Shown here one piece after another: positions 9,123 through 19,064 of a DNA stretch of 64,000 nt. This stretch comes from Leptospiraceae bacterium. GTDB lineage: Bacteria > Spirochaetota > Leptospiria > Leptospirales > Leptonemataceae. The notes under the pieces are model-generated. The model was not told the DNA's origin. It searched no databases and worked only from the letters and a program-made list of their open reading frames with translations. The number at the start of each line of letters is the position of its first letter. Position 1 is the first letter of the stretch. Both the position numbers and the translations under genes were made by a program. The stretch is taken from the NCBI GenBank assembly GCA_026005135.1, contig BPKM01000001.1, positions 434,001 through 498,000 on the forward strand. The letters are read 5' to 3'.

Positions 9123-10301
9123 ATGAAATACAAATATATTTTTTTTCTTTTTATGAGTAGTTTACTATTTGCTGATAATTTACAAGATGAATCTTTTAAA
9201 AATTTTCTCAATTATATTGAGCAAAAAAATCAGTCATTAGAAAAGATTTATCAATCTTATCCATATAATCAGTTAGAAATTAAAATTCCAGAACCAGAAC
9301 AAAAACAGTTTAATAATAATATAATAAAAGAACTAAACAATAAAAATGATTCTATCAAAACTACTTCTTATAATAAAAGCACAACTGTAAAAGAATCTTC
9401 TTTTAGCTTTCCATCAAATTTAGAACCATATCCGAAAGAAAAAGTTTTTTATAAATATAATAAACCAGAATTTATAAAAGCAATTTATATAAATAATAGA
9501 ACACCTTTTAAAAAGGATTTTAATCTTTTTATTCAAAATGCAAAAAAACATGGTATAAATACCTTAGTTATTGATGTTCAATCGAAAATTATATCAAAAG
9601 AAATATTAGATCAATTAAGAAAAGAAAATTTTTATTTAATAGCTCGAATTGTTGTATTTCATTTAGGATTTAAAGAATATCCACCTACGACAAAACACTT
9701 AAAACAAATCCATTCTTTAATAGAATTAGCAGAAAAGTCTGTACAAAATGGGTTTCAGGAAATTCAATTAGATTATATTCGATTTGCAGATTATTATTAT
9801 CCTAAAGGGTTAACCCTTGGTAAACGATATCGATTTATTGCTGGAATTTTAAAAGTATTTGAAGATCGTTTAAGACCTTATGGAGTTCGTATTGGAGCAG
9901 ATATTTTTGGCAGAATTCCTTTTTATGAACATGATTATATTGGACAGAAAATTGAAATTTTTGATCGTTATTTAGATCATTTACATCCAATGTTATATCC
10001 ATCACATTTTTATGGAATGAATGATAGAATTAATAATCCTTATCAGACTATTTATGATGGTGTGGTAAAAGCTAAAAAAAGAGCTAAAAATGCAGAAATT
10101 ATTCCTTATATACAGGTTTTTAAAATGAGTGTTAAAAGAACTGGTTTAACCTATAGAGAATATATAAAAAAACAAATTTTAGCTTGTATTGATAGTAATG
10201 CAAAAGGTTTTATAGCCTGGAATGCAAGTAATGATTATGAAGAATTGTATAAAGCTTTAGATGAAATTTTTAAAATTAATATGGCTTATGAAAGAAAATA
10301 A
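9123..10301 (+). CDS. DUF4015 (glycoside-hydrolase-like) exported protein, copy 1
   Basis: 392 residues: signal peptide ending at about LLFA, a low-complexity linker to about residue 110, then a TIM-barrel domain of the DUF4015 (GHL) type. Key blocks are KAIYINNRTPFKKDF, NTLVIDVQSK, EIQLDYIRFADYYYPKG, IGADIFGRIP, HLHPMLYPSHF and the closing FIAWNASNDYEELYKAL. The acidic D in LDYIRF and D in GADIFG are candidate catalytic residues. The family is thought to act on surface polysaccharide, but no member's substrate is obvious here. A paralogue with the same blocks lies at 38587-39966. Confidence 0.85.
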   Translation: MKYKYIFFLFMSSLLFADNLQDESFKNFLNYIEQKNQSLEKIYQSYPYNQLEIKIPEPEQKQFNNNIIKELNNKNDSIKTTSYNKSTTVKESSFSFPSNLEPYPKEKVFYKYNKPEFIKAIYINNRTPFKKDFNLFIQNAKKHGINTLVIDVQSKIISKEILDQLRKENFYLIARIVVFHLGFKEYPPTTKHLKQIHSLIELAEKSVQNGFQEIQLDYIRFADYYYPKGLTLGKRYRFIAGILKVFEDRLRPYGVRIGADIFGRIPFYEHDYIGQKIEIFDRYLDHLHPMLYPSHFYGMNDRINNPYQTIYDGVVKAKKRAKNAEIIPYIQVFKMSVKRTGLTYREYIKKQILACIDSNAKGFIAWNASNDYEELYKALDEIFKINMAYERK

Positions 10302-10314
10302 AGAATATATTATA

Positions 10315-11202
10315 ATGCCCCAGAGGGAAAAAGATATTTTTGTTAGAGGTATTATACCAGATTTAAATGTACGTTTTTTATTCGCTAATATTAAAGAAAC
10401 TCTTATAGAAATTAGAAATTTACAAAATTTATCAATTCAATGCGAAGCATTATTGGGAGAAACTATATTAGGTGCTTTTTTATTAACGACAAGAGAAATA
10501 AAACAAGAACACGAAGTTATTGGTATTCATATAGAAGGGGATGGTGCAGTAAAAAAGATATTAGCATTTGCCAGTAGTTTTGGAGGTGTAAGAGGAATTA
10601 TTGTTCCAGAAGATGCAAGCTGGGAAGGAAAAATCTATAAAGGAAAAGGAAAGGGTATTTTGCAGGTAAATAAATTTAAACTTAATTCAAAGAAAGTATA
10701 TTCTTCAGCAGTAGAAATGAGAGATGTACCAATAGCAAAAAATTTAGAAGAATATATCAGTAAGTCTGATCAAATCAATGCTTTTATAGGTATATATTCT
10801 TTTTATGATAGTAATAACCCATTACTACCTGTAGAAGTATATGGATATTTTTTCGAAGTCTTACCAGATACGAAAATAGAACAAATTGATAAGTTAACTA
10901 ATTTTATTTATAAAACAGATATGATAGAATTTCTTAAAAATATTTTTGGAGAACAGATCTATGAACAAAAAAAAGAATTAAAACAGCAATTTAGTGTTAG
11001 AATTTTACAATCTGGTTCTATCTTTTTTTATTGTGATTGTAATGCTGGAAAAATAGAAAATGTATTATTTACTCTTGGAAAAGATGAAGTTTTTCAGATT
11101 CTGGAAGAACAGAAACAGATAGAAATAACCTGTGAATTTTGTAAAAAAAAATATATTTTTACCGAAAATGATATTATAAGATTATTTAAAGAAAAAGAAT
11201 AA
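10315..11202 (+). CDS. hslO: Redox-regulated chaperone Hsp33
   Basis: 295 residues from the ATG at 10315, 13 bases after the previous stop; this start gives the usual Hsp33 N terminus (MPQREKDIFVRGI), whereas earlier in-frame ATGs lie inside the upstream gene. It has the core HIEGDGAVKKILA-type segment (around VIGIHIEGDGAVKKI) and the zinc and redox cysteines at the C-terminal end: YCDCN (CxC) and CEFC (CxxC). Those four cysteines bind Zn when reduced and form disulfides on oxidation, which switches on the holdase. Cytoplasmic. Confidence 0.93.
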   Translation: MPQREKDIFVRGIIPDLNVRFLFANIKETLIEIRNLQNLSIQCEALLGETILGAFLLTTREIKQEHEVIGIHIEGDGAVKKILAFASSFGGVRGIIVPEDASWEGKIYKGKGKGILQVNKFKLNSKKVYSSAVEMRDVPIAKNLEEYISKSDQINAFIGIYSFYDSNNPLLPVEVYGYFFEVLPDTKIEQIDKLTNFIYKTDMIEFLKNIFGEQIYEQKKELKQQFSVRILQSGSIFFYCDCNAGKIENVLFTLGKDEVFQILEEQKQIEITCEFCKKKYIFTENDIIRLFKEKE

Positions 11203-11273
11203 AAATTTTATTGTATAAGAAAATAATAAAAAAAGTAATTATAAAAAAAATTATGTGAGGTAATTTATTTATT

Positions 11274-12185
11274 ATGAATTCAAAAAGTGAATATATTTTT
11301 GTGCGTTCTATTAACGATGTTGATCCTAAGAAATTAACCATAAGAGACTTAAACAAAAAGTTTATTGATGAAGATGGAAGAAAGTATGCATTAAAATTTG
11401 ATTTTCAAACCAGACAGATAAAATTTGTACGATTAGCAAGTTCTTATCAGGAAGCATTAAAAATTAAACAGGAAATATTACGAGAAAAACATAAAAAGGA
11501 ATTAAACCAGCAAAAACTGGAAGACAATATACAAAATATATATGCAAAACAAGAAAGGGAAATCATAGATCTGGAAAATAAACAAGAAAATCAGAAAAAT
11601 CAATTGAATCAATTTTCTCGTAATGTTGAAATTGATTTTTTATCCCCTGATGAATCCCTATTTGATGAAAATGAATTTCTTAAAGAACTGGAAAGAGATA
11701 CAAAAAAGTCAGTAGAAAGCTTAAGAGCAATAGAAAAAAATTTAAACAGAGCTCAGGTTTTTGAAAAATTATCAACTTCTTTAAATGAATTTTTTGATTT
11801 ACAAAAAGAAATTGAAATAAAATGCTATAATGCATCTGAAGAAGCTATAAAAATGCTTAAAGAACTTGTATATTATCCAAGACCAGCCACTCATTATCTT
11901 TCAAGATTACCAGATCCTATTAGAAAAAGGATAGAGAATTTAGATTCCAAACAGCAATTAGATTATATAAGACGATATGAAATCTATAAAATTTTCAGAG
12001 AGCTTATTATGAATATTATTGATTTTACAAATAAATTAGAGCGAATCTATTATAAATTACCTGCCATAGATCGAGAAAGAAAACCATTAGTAGATTTATT
12101 ACCTTCTTTTGCGGAAATAAAAGAAACAACAGAAAATTTAATACAAAAAATGAATACATGGTATTCTAATTATCAAAAGCTATAA
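11274..12185 (+). CDS. Hypothetical coiled-coil protein
   Basis: 303 residues, no signal peptide. The N-terminal 65 residues look globular (YIFVRSINDVDPKKLTIRD, then a DGRKYALKFDFQTRQIKFVR strand pair). Residues about 65-190 are strongly charged and heptad-like, rich in K, E and Q, and likely a long coiled coil. The C-terminal part has a conserved-looking YYPRPATHYLSRLPDPIRKR segment followed by more helix. I do not recognise the family; it could be a spirochaete-specific cytoplasmic scaffold. An AGGT ribosome site lies upstream of the ATG. Confidence 0.7.
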   Translation: MNSKSEYIFVRSINDVDPKKLTIRDLNKKFIDEDGRKYALKFDFQTRQIKFVRLASSYQEALKIKQEILREKHKKELNQQKLEDNIQNIYAKQEREIIDLENKQENQKNQLNQFSRNVEIDFLSPDESLFDENEFLKELERDTKKSVESLRAIEKNLNRAQVFEKLSTSLNEFFDLQKEIEIKCYNASEEAIKMLKELVYYPRPATHYLSRLPDPIRKRIENLDSKQQLDYIRRYEIYKIFRELIMNIIDFTNKLERIYYKLPAIDRERKPLVDLLPSFAEIKETTENLIQKMNTWYSNYQKL

Positions 12186-12186
12186 A

Positions 12187-12786
12187 CTAAATCTGTGAGT
12201 TTTCAATATATTTCTCTAATTCTTTTTTTAGATTTTTAATAGAATCCTGATGATCATATTCTAATATAAAAGAATCTTTTGCAATATTATCATATTCAGT
12301 CTGGATTTTGGCTTCTATTATATTAATAGAATTTTTATAAAAAAATTTAGCAAAACTTACTAAAAGTCCAGAACGATCCAATGTTTCGAAATAAAAAAAG
12401 ATCTGATTTTTTTCTTTTTCTTCTATAATATATTCAAAACCATTACGTATGATTTCACTTAAATCTGGTATCTTTCTTTTTGTATTAAGATTTAATATTT
12501 TTTCAGGTTCCTGGTTCTGACTTAATAAACTTTCCATCAGTACTCCTAGTTGATAAGAAAAATCATTAAAAGAACCAATCTTTTCATTATATCGTAAAAT
12601 AAATGTATCCTCAGAAATATCTATATTATCCTTTTGAGTTGTTTTAATTTCTCCGGAATATATATCTAAACCAAGCACAAAAATTGCAGAGGATAATTTG
12701 TATAATGTTCCTTTTTCTGTATGATCCGTTATAATTTTTAGGTAGATATTTTTTTCCGATAATGGATAACATTCAAAATGTATCAT
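12187..12786 (-). CDS. Protein with two ACT-like domains
   Basis: 199 residues. Two ACT-type repeats are visible: residues about 10-70 (IYLKIITDHTEKGTLYKLSS, then GLDIYSGEIKTT) and 125-195 (FYFETLDRSGLLVSFAKFF, then INIIEAKIQTEYDNIAKDSF). The second closely resembles the C-terminal ACT of GlnD (DR.GLL, A.I.T, D.F). No catalytic domain is attached, so this is a sensory or regulatory protein, probably binding an amino acid. It is 3 bp downstream of the SRPBCC gene and in the same run as ilvB. It is not a typical IlvH small subunit. Confidence 0.75.
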   Translation of the reverse strand: MIHFECYPLSEKNIYLKIITDHTEKGTLYKLSSAIFVLGLDIYSGEIKTTQKDNIDISEDTFILRYNEKIGSFNDFSYQLGVLMESLLSQNQEPEKILNLNTKRKIPDLSEIIRNGFEYIIEEKEKNQIFFYFETLDRSGLLVSFAKFFYKNSINIIEAKIQTEYDNIAKDSFILEYDHQDSIKNLKKELEKYIENSQI

Positions 12787-12789
12787 TGA

Positions 12790-13662
12790 TTAATTTTGTT
12801 TATATTGAATTACGTCAATACACCAACGTATAAAAAGTTCTGGAATAATATCAACAGCTGGTATTCTTTCGTAATTTTGGCCTACATGAATTTCTAAATT
12901 ATTTTGTTCAATACTGAATCTATCTGCGAAATCCTGTAAATTTCTTCCTAATATAGGATCTAATTCTCGCCAGCTCATTATAATTTGGCCAGATTTTTGT
13001 GCTCCAAAGATTTTTTGTCCTCTTGCATAAAATTCAATTTCTGTATAACTATCTTTACAATACCATTCCCCATAGGGATCCAATGCCTGAAAGATTTGCC
13101 AGAGTATTTTAGAAGCTTTTTTCTTTTCCTTTTTTGCTCTTGTTTCTTCTTCCATTTTATTTAGAAATTCTTTCATGGTTTGTAGGGTAGCAGATTTAAA
13201 TTCACCTTTACGTTTTTCTTTTTCCCACCAATGTTCTACACGTTCTTCTGTTAATAAAACTTTTAAAGAATTTAGAGCTTTATCCCAGATTTCTTCGTAC
13301 TCTTTTCTATATTCTTCGTTAATCCAGCCTTCGTGGTAAATGTAAATACGAATTCCTTCTCCTTTATCCTTTCTTTTTACACCTTTTTCTTCTATTTCTA
13401 TTGCTATGATTGTTTCTGGATGATCTTTCCAATCAAGACCATAGAATTTATACCTAACAAATTCATTTTCTCGAGAATTAACAAGAATCATCTTCATATC
13501 TTTTCCAGGCTTATGAGATACTATATTTTTAGCCATTATTACTCGTGGAGCCCACCATTTACGTAATTCAGTTTGCGAAGTAATTGCTCTATATGCTCGT
13601 ACAGAAGAAGCTAAAACATCAATTTTTCTTTCAATAGGAGCTAATTCTTCTAATCGTCTCAT
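12790..13662 (-). CDS. SRPBCC (AHSA1-like) domain protein with C-terminal extension
   Basis: 290 residues, cytoplasmic. The N-terminal half has an AHSA1/START-like pattern: SSVRAYRAITSQTELRKWWA (the W-W-A step is typical), then FYGLDWKDHPETIIAIEIEE and IRIYIYHEGW, then a final helix with NSLKVLL. After a very charged linker (residues about 150-185) comes a second small domain with EWYCKDSYTEIEFYARG and IMSWRELDPILGR. I cannot assign a ligand. Located 36 bp after ilvB on the same strand. Confidence 0.72.
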   Translation of the reverse strand: MRRLEELAPIERKIDVLASSVRAYRAITSQTELRKWWAPRVIMAKNIVSHKPGKDMKMILVNSRENEFVRYKFYGLDWKDHPETIIAIEIEEKGVKRKDKGEGIRIYIYHEGWINEEYRKEYEEIWDKALNSLKVLLTEERVEHWWEKEKRKGEFKSATLQTMKEFLNKMEEETRAKKEKKKASKILWQIFQALDPYGEWYCKDSYTEIEFYARGQKIFGAQKSGQIIMSWRELDPILGRNLQDFADRFSIEQNNLEIHVGQNYERIPAVDIIPELFIRWCIDVIQYKQN

Positions 13663-13698
13663 ATTTTAAATTATAATATAGATAAATAAAATATTCAA

Positions 13699-15387
13699 TT
13701 ATTTTTTTACTTTATATATATCTGAAAATAAAATCATATCTTTTTGACTTTTCCCTGCTGGAATCATAGGAAATACTTTTTCTTCTGCTGGAATTACAAC
13801 CTCTAAGAAAGAAGGTCCATTTTCTGAAAGTAAAAATTCTATTCCTTCGTCTATTTGATTTGGTTTTTCTATTCTTCTTCCCGGGATATTATATGCTTCC
13901 ATAATTTTTACGAAATCTGGATTAAATTGATATTCAGATTCAGCAAATCGCTCATTAAAGAAAAGTTCCTGCCATTGTCTTACCATTCCAAGAAAATTAT
14001 TATTTAAAAGAACTATTTTTACTGGTATATTATATTGTCTGATAGTTGCTAATTCTTGCATACACATCTGAAATGAACCATCGCCACTAATAGAAATAAC
14101 TAGATCAGAAGGTTTTGCAATTGCAGCACCGATAGCAGCAGGAAAACCAAAACCCATTGTACCGAGTCCACCAGAAGTTAACCATCGATTAGGTTCATCA
14201 AATAAATAATATTGCGCTGTCCACATCTGATGCTGACCAACATCTGTAGAAACAATTGCTTTACCCTGTGTTATTTCGTATAAACGTTTTATAAATCTTT
14301 GAGGTTTTATTACTTTTTCGCTATCTTCATATTCTAAAGGATATTTAATTTTATATTCTTCTAAGTGCTTTACCCATTCTGAACGATCTTTTTTCTCTAT
14401 AAAAGGTATTAATGCTTGTAATACTTCTCTTAGATCACCGTGTAGAATATAATCAACTTTTACACGTTTATTAAATTCAGCTGGATCAATATCTATATGT
14501 GCTTTTACTGCATTGGGAGCAAATTCATTGGGAACACCAGCAACTCTATCATCAAATCGTGCTCCAAGAGATAATATATAATCACATTCTAATATTGCTT
14601 TATTAGCTGCTGCTGTACCATGCATTCCTGGCATTCCAAGAGATAATATATGACTTCCTGGAAAAGCCCCAAGACCTTTTAAAGTACAAGTTACAGGAAT
14701 CATGCCTTTTTCTGCAATTGTTCTTATTTCCTGTGATGCTCCAGAAATAATAGCACCTCCACCAACATATAATAATGGTCTTTCTGCTTTATTAAGTGCT
14801 TCTGCGAATTTTTCTAAATCTCCCTGAATAGGTGGCTTTTTTAAAAAGCGTTCTGCTAATCTTACTTTTCCTTGTAGTTTTTCTGTTTCCTGAGTTTGTA
14901 CATCCTTAGGAAAATCAAGCAGTACTGGACCTGGTCTTCCTTGTGTTAGCATTATCCATGCTTCTTCAAATACATCTGCAATTTCATCAGCACTTTTTAT
15001 TAATGCATTATATTTTGTTATGGGGATTGTTATACCAAATACATCTGCTTCCTGAAATGCATCTGAACCAATAGCAGATGTTGGTACTTGTCCAGAAATT
15101 ACCATAATAGGAATAGAATCCATTTTAGCATCTGTTAAACCTGTTACTGTATTGGTTGCTCCTGGACCGCTTGTAACAATAGCTACGCCAGGTTTTCTTG
15201 ATACTATTGCATATCCTTCAGCCATATGTACAGCACCTTGTTCATGACGAACAAGAATATGTTTAATAGAAGAATTATATAATTCATCATAAAAGGGAAG
15301 TATTGCACCACCAGGATAACCGAATACTACATCAACTTCATGGGATAATAACAAATCTAACATTAATTTTGCACCAGTTTTTTTCAT
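13699..15387 (-). CDS. ilvB: Acetolactate synthase, large (catalytic) subunit
   Basis: 562 residues. ThDP enzyme that condenses two pyruvates (or pyruvate and 2-oxobutyrate) in branched-chain amino acid synthesis. It shows [14 protein letters not shown], the catalytic glutamate in [15 protein letters not shown] (Glu49), the GPGATN segment, an FAD-binding middle domain ([10 protein letters not shown]), and the ThDP motif ISGDGSFQM with [11 protein letters not shown]. Length is normal. An AAAGGAG site precedes the ATG. No adjacent IlvH is present; the downstream genes are an SRPBCC and an ACT-domain protein. Confidence 0.96.
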   Translation of the reverse strand: MKKTGAKLMLDLLLSHEVDVVFGYPGGAILPFYDELYNSSIKHILVRHEQGAVHMAEGYAIVSRKPGVAIVTSGPGATNTVTGLTDAKMDSIPIMVISGQVPTSAIGSDAFQEADVFGITIPITKYNALIKSADEIADVFEEAWIMLTQGRPGPVLLDFPKDVQTQETEKLQGKVRLAERFLKKPPIQGDLEKFAEALNKAERPLLYVGGGAIISGASQEIRTIAEKGMIPVTCTLKGLGAFPGSHILSLGMPGMHGTAAANKAILECDYILSLGARFDDRVAGVPNEFAPNAVKAHIDIDPAEFNKRVKVDYILHGDLREVLQALIPFIEKKDRSEWVKHLEEYKIKYPLEYEDSEKVIKPQRFIKRLYEITQGKAIVSTDVGQHQMWTAQYYLFDEPNRWLTSGGLGTMGFGFPAAIGAAIAKPSDLVISISGDGSFQMCMQELATIRQYNIPVKIVLLNNNFLGMVRQWQELFFNERFAESEYQFNPDFVKIMEAYNIPGRRIEKPNQIDEGIEFLLSENGPSFLEVVIPAEEKVFPMIPAGKSQKDMILFSDIYKVKK

Positions 15388-15437
15388 TGTTACAACTCCT
15401 TTGGATACAAATCTTAATTTAAAAAGTGAATTTAAAA

Positions 15438-15467
15438 CTAATAAAATAGTTTTTAATGTTAAGTCAA
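15438..15467 (-). promoter_or_regulatory. Candidate ilvB promoter
   Basis: Minus-strand -35 TTGACT (15462-15467) and -10 TATTAG (15438-15443) with an 18-base spacer, about 50 bases upstream of the ilvB start. Plausible but the -10 is weak. I see no leader peptide or T-box ahead of it. Confidence 0.4.
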
Positions 15468-15603
15468 TTCTGTTTTTATTTTGTATTTCGAATGATTATA
15501 TATATTATTCAAAAAATAGAAATGAATATATAAAATTAAATGAATGTTCAATAAATTCTATGGCTTTCTGTATAGCAAATTATCAAACAAAAAAAACTTA
15601 CTT

Positions 15604-15631
15604 AAAAAAAATAGGAAGCTTATAGCTTCCT
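15604..15631 (-). terminator. Intrinsic terminator after the 303-residue exported protein gene
   Basis: Perfect 8-bp stem AGGAAGCT / AGCTTCCT (15613-15620 and 15624-15631) with a 3-base loop. On the minus strand it is followed by a run of Ts (A-run at 15604-15611 on the plus strand). It lies about 28 bases after the stop at 15659. Confidence 0.85.
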
Positions 15632-15658
15632 TAGAAAAATAAGAAAAGTATAAAGAAA

Positions 15659-16570
15659 TTAATATTCCATTGCTTTTTTTAGTAGGTCAATAACCTTTTG
15701 ATTATATTGATTTCCGTCTTTTTTAGCAAATCCATCTACCATTCTATATAAAATATTAAAATGATCTAATAATTGTAAATAGAAATCTCTTTTAAATTCC
15801 ACTCTATGAGGAAAGTTTGGAGTATTATGCATACTTCCTAATACAATAACATTAGTAGGTTTTTGATTATATCTATGTAATATAATAACATCATCCATAT
15901 TTTCTGTATTTGGGTCTGGATCAATTACTAATTCTATGTCTTTTATCCCATCTTTAATATGGTGTCTTACTATTCGAGAAACAACCATTGTTAATTTAAA
16001 ATCCTGAGGAGTATCTATTGTTCCTTGATTTATTCTTTCGTAAAATAATGTTAAGGATTTTCTACGAGAACCTACCACTTCTCTTGAAGGAGAATCTTCT
16101 GCATAAATAAATTCAAATTGTGTTAATTCTATACCATCTCTTGTCTTAAATTGTAATTGGGGAACTTTAACTCCCTGTCCATTAATATAATCAATCCTTT
16201 CTTTTATTTTAGCTAAGGTTTCTTGCGTAGTATCAAAACCAACTAAAAGAAATTCTGGCAATTCTTTAACATAACGTATATAGGTATTTCTTGGTGTATA
16301 TACAATATTTTTTAATGAATAGTTAAAATCTAAAGGATTTTCTTTCTGTTTAAAATATTTTTCTCGATCATCTTTTGCTAAATTTACAAGTGGACCAAAA
16401 ATAGATAATCGTTTATAAGCATCTAAAATATTTTTATCTAAAATTGCTTCTGTTTGTTGTAAATCGGGATATTCTTTTTTTTCTTCTTCTCTATCAATCA
16501 ATTTTGGTTGAGCCCATATATATAGTTGACCTACAAGTATTAATAAAACAATGGTTATTAGCTTTTTCAT
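15659..16570 (-). CDS. Hypothetical exported protein
   Basis: 303 residues with a signal peptide (MKKLITIVLLILVGQLYIWA, cleaved after WA). The mature part has no cysteine-based anchor and no recognisable enzyme motif; it contains a charged N-terminal linker, then mixed alpha/beta sequence with DDVIILHRYNQKPTNVIVLG and HNTPNFPHRVEFKRDFYLQL. A good GAGGAG ribosome site precedes the ATG. Monocistronic by appearance, with its own terminator. It is probably a periplasmic protein of a spirochaete-specific family; I do not assign a function. Confidence 0.7.
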   Translation of the reverse strand: MKKLITIVLLILVGQLYIWAQPKLIDREEEKKEYPDLQQTEAILDKNILDAYKRLSIFGPLVNLAKDDREKYFKQKENPLDFNYSLKNIVYTPRNTYIRYVKELPEFLLVGFDTTQETLAKIKERIDYINGQGVKVPQLQFKTRDGIELTQFEFIYAEDSPSREVVGSRRKSLTLFYERINQGTIDTPQDFKLTMVVSRIVRHHIKDGIKDIELVIDPDPNTENMDDVIILHRYNQKPTNVIVLGSMHNTPNFPHRVEFKRDFYLQLLDHFNILYRMVDGFAKKDGNQYNQKVIDLLKKAMEY

Positions 16571-16845
16571 ATTTCTCCTCGTTTATAATTTAATGCTCTT
16601 TTATTATTATTGGAATTTTCTTTTCTAAAATTTAATGTAACTAAGAAAAATTTCAACAATTTTTACAAAATTTGGTATTTTTTTATGGTTTATTTTTGGA
16701 ATTAATTATTAGCTTATAAATAAAAAAGCAAATAAAAAAGATTAATTATATTTGATGTCGTTATAAGAGTATATTATTTATTTTAAAAAATTATATCATT
16801 AGATTAATAAAAAAAATTCTGATATATAATTGAATTATTTTATTT

Positions 16846-17178
16846 TTATTTTTGATTTTGTACTGGATTTGTTTGTTCGTTATTTTCTGGTATGGTTTGT
16901 GTTTGAGCAGGATTATCTGTATTTAGATTTGGAATCTTTTTTCTTGGAACAGCAAATACTATAGCAGAAATAAGTGCTAAAACAAAGAAAAAAACAATTC
17001 CCCACCAGGTAATTTTCTCTACAACATCAACAGTTGAGCTACCAAAAGCAGAATTAGAAGTACCTCCACCCATTATTCCAAGGCTGCCACCTTTACCAGA
17101 TTGTATTAAAATAAAAAACATTAAAACAATACAGGTAATAATAAATACAGTTACCAAGAAAATTTGTAAAAATTGCAT
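16846..17178 (-). CDS. secG: SecG subunit of the Sec translocase
   Basis: 110 residues from the ATG at 17178, which has an AGAGGA site just upstream (an earlier in-frame ATG would overlap the preceding gene's end). Classic layout: a first membrane helix (residues about 2-25), the conserved LIQSGKGGSLGIMGGGTSN loop, the AFGS motif, a second helix (about 55-78), and a polar Asn/Gln-rich tail. It forms part of the SecYEG channel in the inner membrane. It is encoded about 55 bp after the DUF4105-like gene. Confidence 0.95.
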   Translation of the reverse strand: MQFLQIFLVTVFIITCIVLMFFILIQSGKGGSLGIMGGGTSNSAFGSSTVDVVEKITWWGIVFFFVLALISAIVFAVPRKKIPNLNTDNPAQTQTIPENNEQTNPVQNQK

Positions 17179-17233
17179 ATTCTTCCTCTTATTAAATACA
17201 AGGATTTTAATTGTTTTTCTATTGTAAAGAAAT

Positions 17234-18427
17234 TTATTTATATAAAACATAAATAGGTTCTGGATTTTGGAAAAAAATAACTCGATATATTTCTGGTAAT
17301 TTATTTGATAAAAACGTACCTTTTCTAATAGAAATAAAAAATATTTCTGTAAAAGAAAAAAATAAACCTCTTACTTCTTTGCTAATAGATATATTGTTCT
17401 CGTAAATGGAATAGGGTAATCGTAAAATTTCGTAAGAAGTTTTACCTAAGGAAGATAAAAGATTTACAAAACCAAAAATAGGGCGAATTATAATATGTCT
17501 TTCTGTAAAGAAAAGAAAGAAAGAATCATTTTGATTAAAATAATAAATTTTGCTTGTTATTGTAGAAATTTCTTTCAAAGGTTTAAGTTTATTTTTTAAA
17601 AATAATTCATTTCTAAATGAGGGGTAATAGATTTCTTTATATGAAATTGATTGTTCCTTTAAAATTTTTTTTAAAGATATATAAGAAAAATAAGGAATAA
17701 AATGACCCTTTGTTATATGGGAAAAATTTTTCGAGTTATATAAATTCGAGAAAATTGTATTTAAAGTTTTACTATTAGTATAATTAGTAATTAATTGTAT
17801 TAAATCTGTTACACAATTTTTTGTAATTAAATTATATTCGAAAATTCTTTGGTGATTTTCTTTTATAGTATTTATTTTACTTTCAAAAAACATTTCTGCC
17901 TGAATAGTAAAATCTAATAATAAGTTTTTTATATATTTATCTAATTTCAAACTATGATATTGTAATTGAGGAGTTTTTAAAATACCAATTGTAGGATCAA
18001 AAATATCAAAGTGATTTTCTAGTAAAAGAATTTGATTACATAATAATGTAATTTCTTTTAAATAAAACTGGATTCTAATTAGAGATTGTTTTTCCTTCAT
18101 AGCATTAAATAATAAATTGTAATATTCATTTAATTGTAAATATAAGTTCTTATAATAGGTTTGCTTGATTTTATTTAAGCTAATTTTTTTTTGTTTTATT
18201 CTTAGTGGCTGAATTGATAGATTTTTAAATTCTATAAGAAAATAGGGAACAATTAGCTGATTTTCTAACAAACTAATAAAAATTTGTTTATAAACAAAAG
18301 ATTCTAACAAAGATAAATATTTATCTGGTGAAATAGATTTTAATAACATTTGATTTTGCTTATTCCATTCTTCTAAATAGAAAGTAATCTCTTTTTTTAT
18401 GGAACTAAAATCTATATTATGAATTGT
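17234..18427 (-). pseudogene. DUF4105-like protein, C-terminal part (downstream half of a frameshifted gene)
   Basis: The reading frame is open from 18427 and sense-like from there (it starts THNIDFSSIKKEITFYLEEW-like with residues TIHNIDFSS...), but the first ATG is only at 18349, giving 371 residues. Coding-quality sequence without a start codon for 26 codons indicates that this is the continuation of the gene ending at 18417, in the +1 frame. It contains YNLITKNCVTDLIQLITNY, similar to the NC..T motif of DUF4105 proteins. Removing one A from the AAA just upstream of the overlap would fuse the halves into roughly 600 residues. Could instead be a genuine two-gene arrangement with a non-ATG start. 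Confidence 0.6.
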
Positions 18428-19064
18428 TTATAGTTATATAATACTCTGAATTATAAGAAATCTCTTTCTGAGGAAGAAAATGATAAAATAATTCCAGTAA
18501 ATATAAAATTACATTATAGTTATATTGGTGATATAATTTATTACTATTTATTTGATGTGATTCTAAAAAATCTATAAAGTCTTCTTCCTGAAATTTAAAA
18601 TATAATAAAGCTGGTAAATTGAATTTTTTTGCTTGTAAGGATTTATATAATGATTGATAATATAAAAAATTATAAACGATAAAATTATCTTTTTTATGGA
18701 AATATTCTAATTTATCTTTAAGAAATTGCAATTCATCATTTTTTAAAATGGATAAACAAATAATATGAATATTTCTATTCTGGATTCTACTATAATTAAA
18801 TAAAAATCTATTTATATTTGTTTTATCTAAAATAAAAAATTCTTCAAATACTCGTTGAAAATGAAATACATCATTTTGAATTAATAATGCAGTATGACCT
18901 CCCCCTGAACCCTGTTCATTGCTATCAACATAGATATATCCCAAAGAACAATCTTTATATTCTTTTTGTATGGAAGGTAATAAAATTTTTTGTTCTTCTA
19001 AGCCATATATAGAAGTAAAACTGATTAAGAAAAAAATAAAAAAAACATAGATAAATCTAATCAT
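18417..19064 (-). pseudogene. DUF4105-like protein, N-terminal part (upstream half of a frameshifted gene)
   Basis: 215 residues with a signal peptide (MIRFIYVFFIFFLISFTSIY). The segment YIYVDSNEQGSGGGHTALLI followed by VFHFQ is the G.S.GGH.AL ... .YH.Q signature seen at the start of large exported proteins of the DUF4105 type. The matching C-terminal half is encoded in another frame right after the stop at 18417. Its start overlaps the stop of the MORN gene by 8 bp, so the two are co-transcribed. Either a recent frameshift, an assembly error or a real split gene. Confidence 0.65.

Noticed and set aside
12187-12786. Acetolactate synthase small subunit (IlvH)
   Set aside because: The ACT motifs are GlnD-like and the C-terminal IlvH domain is absent.
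15401-15625. Open frame of 74 codons on the plus strand upstream of ilvB
   Set aside because: AT-rich intergenic sequence containing the ilvB promoter and a terminator, with no ribosome site and no protein-like pattern.
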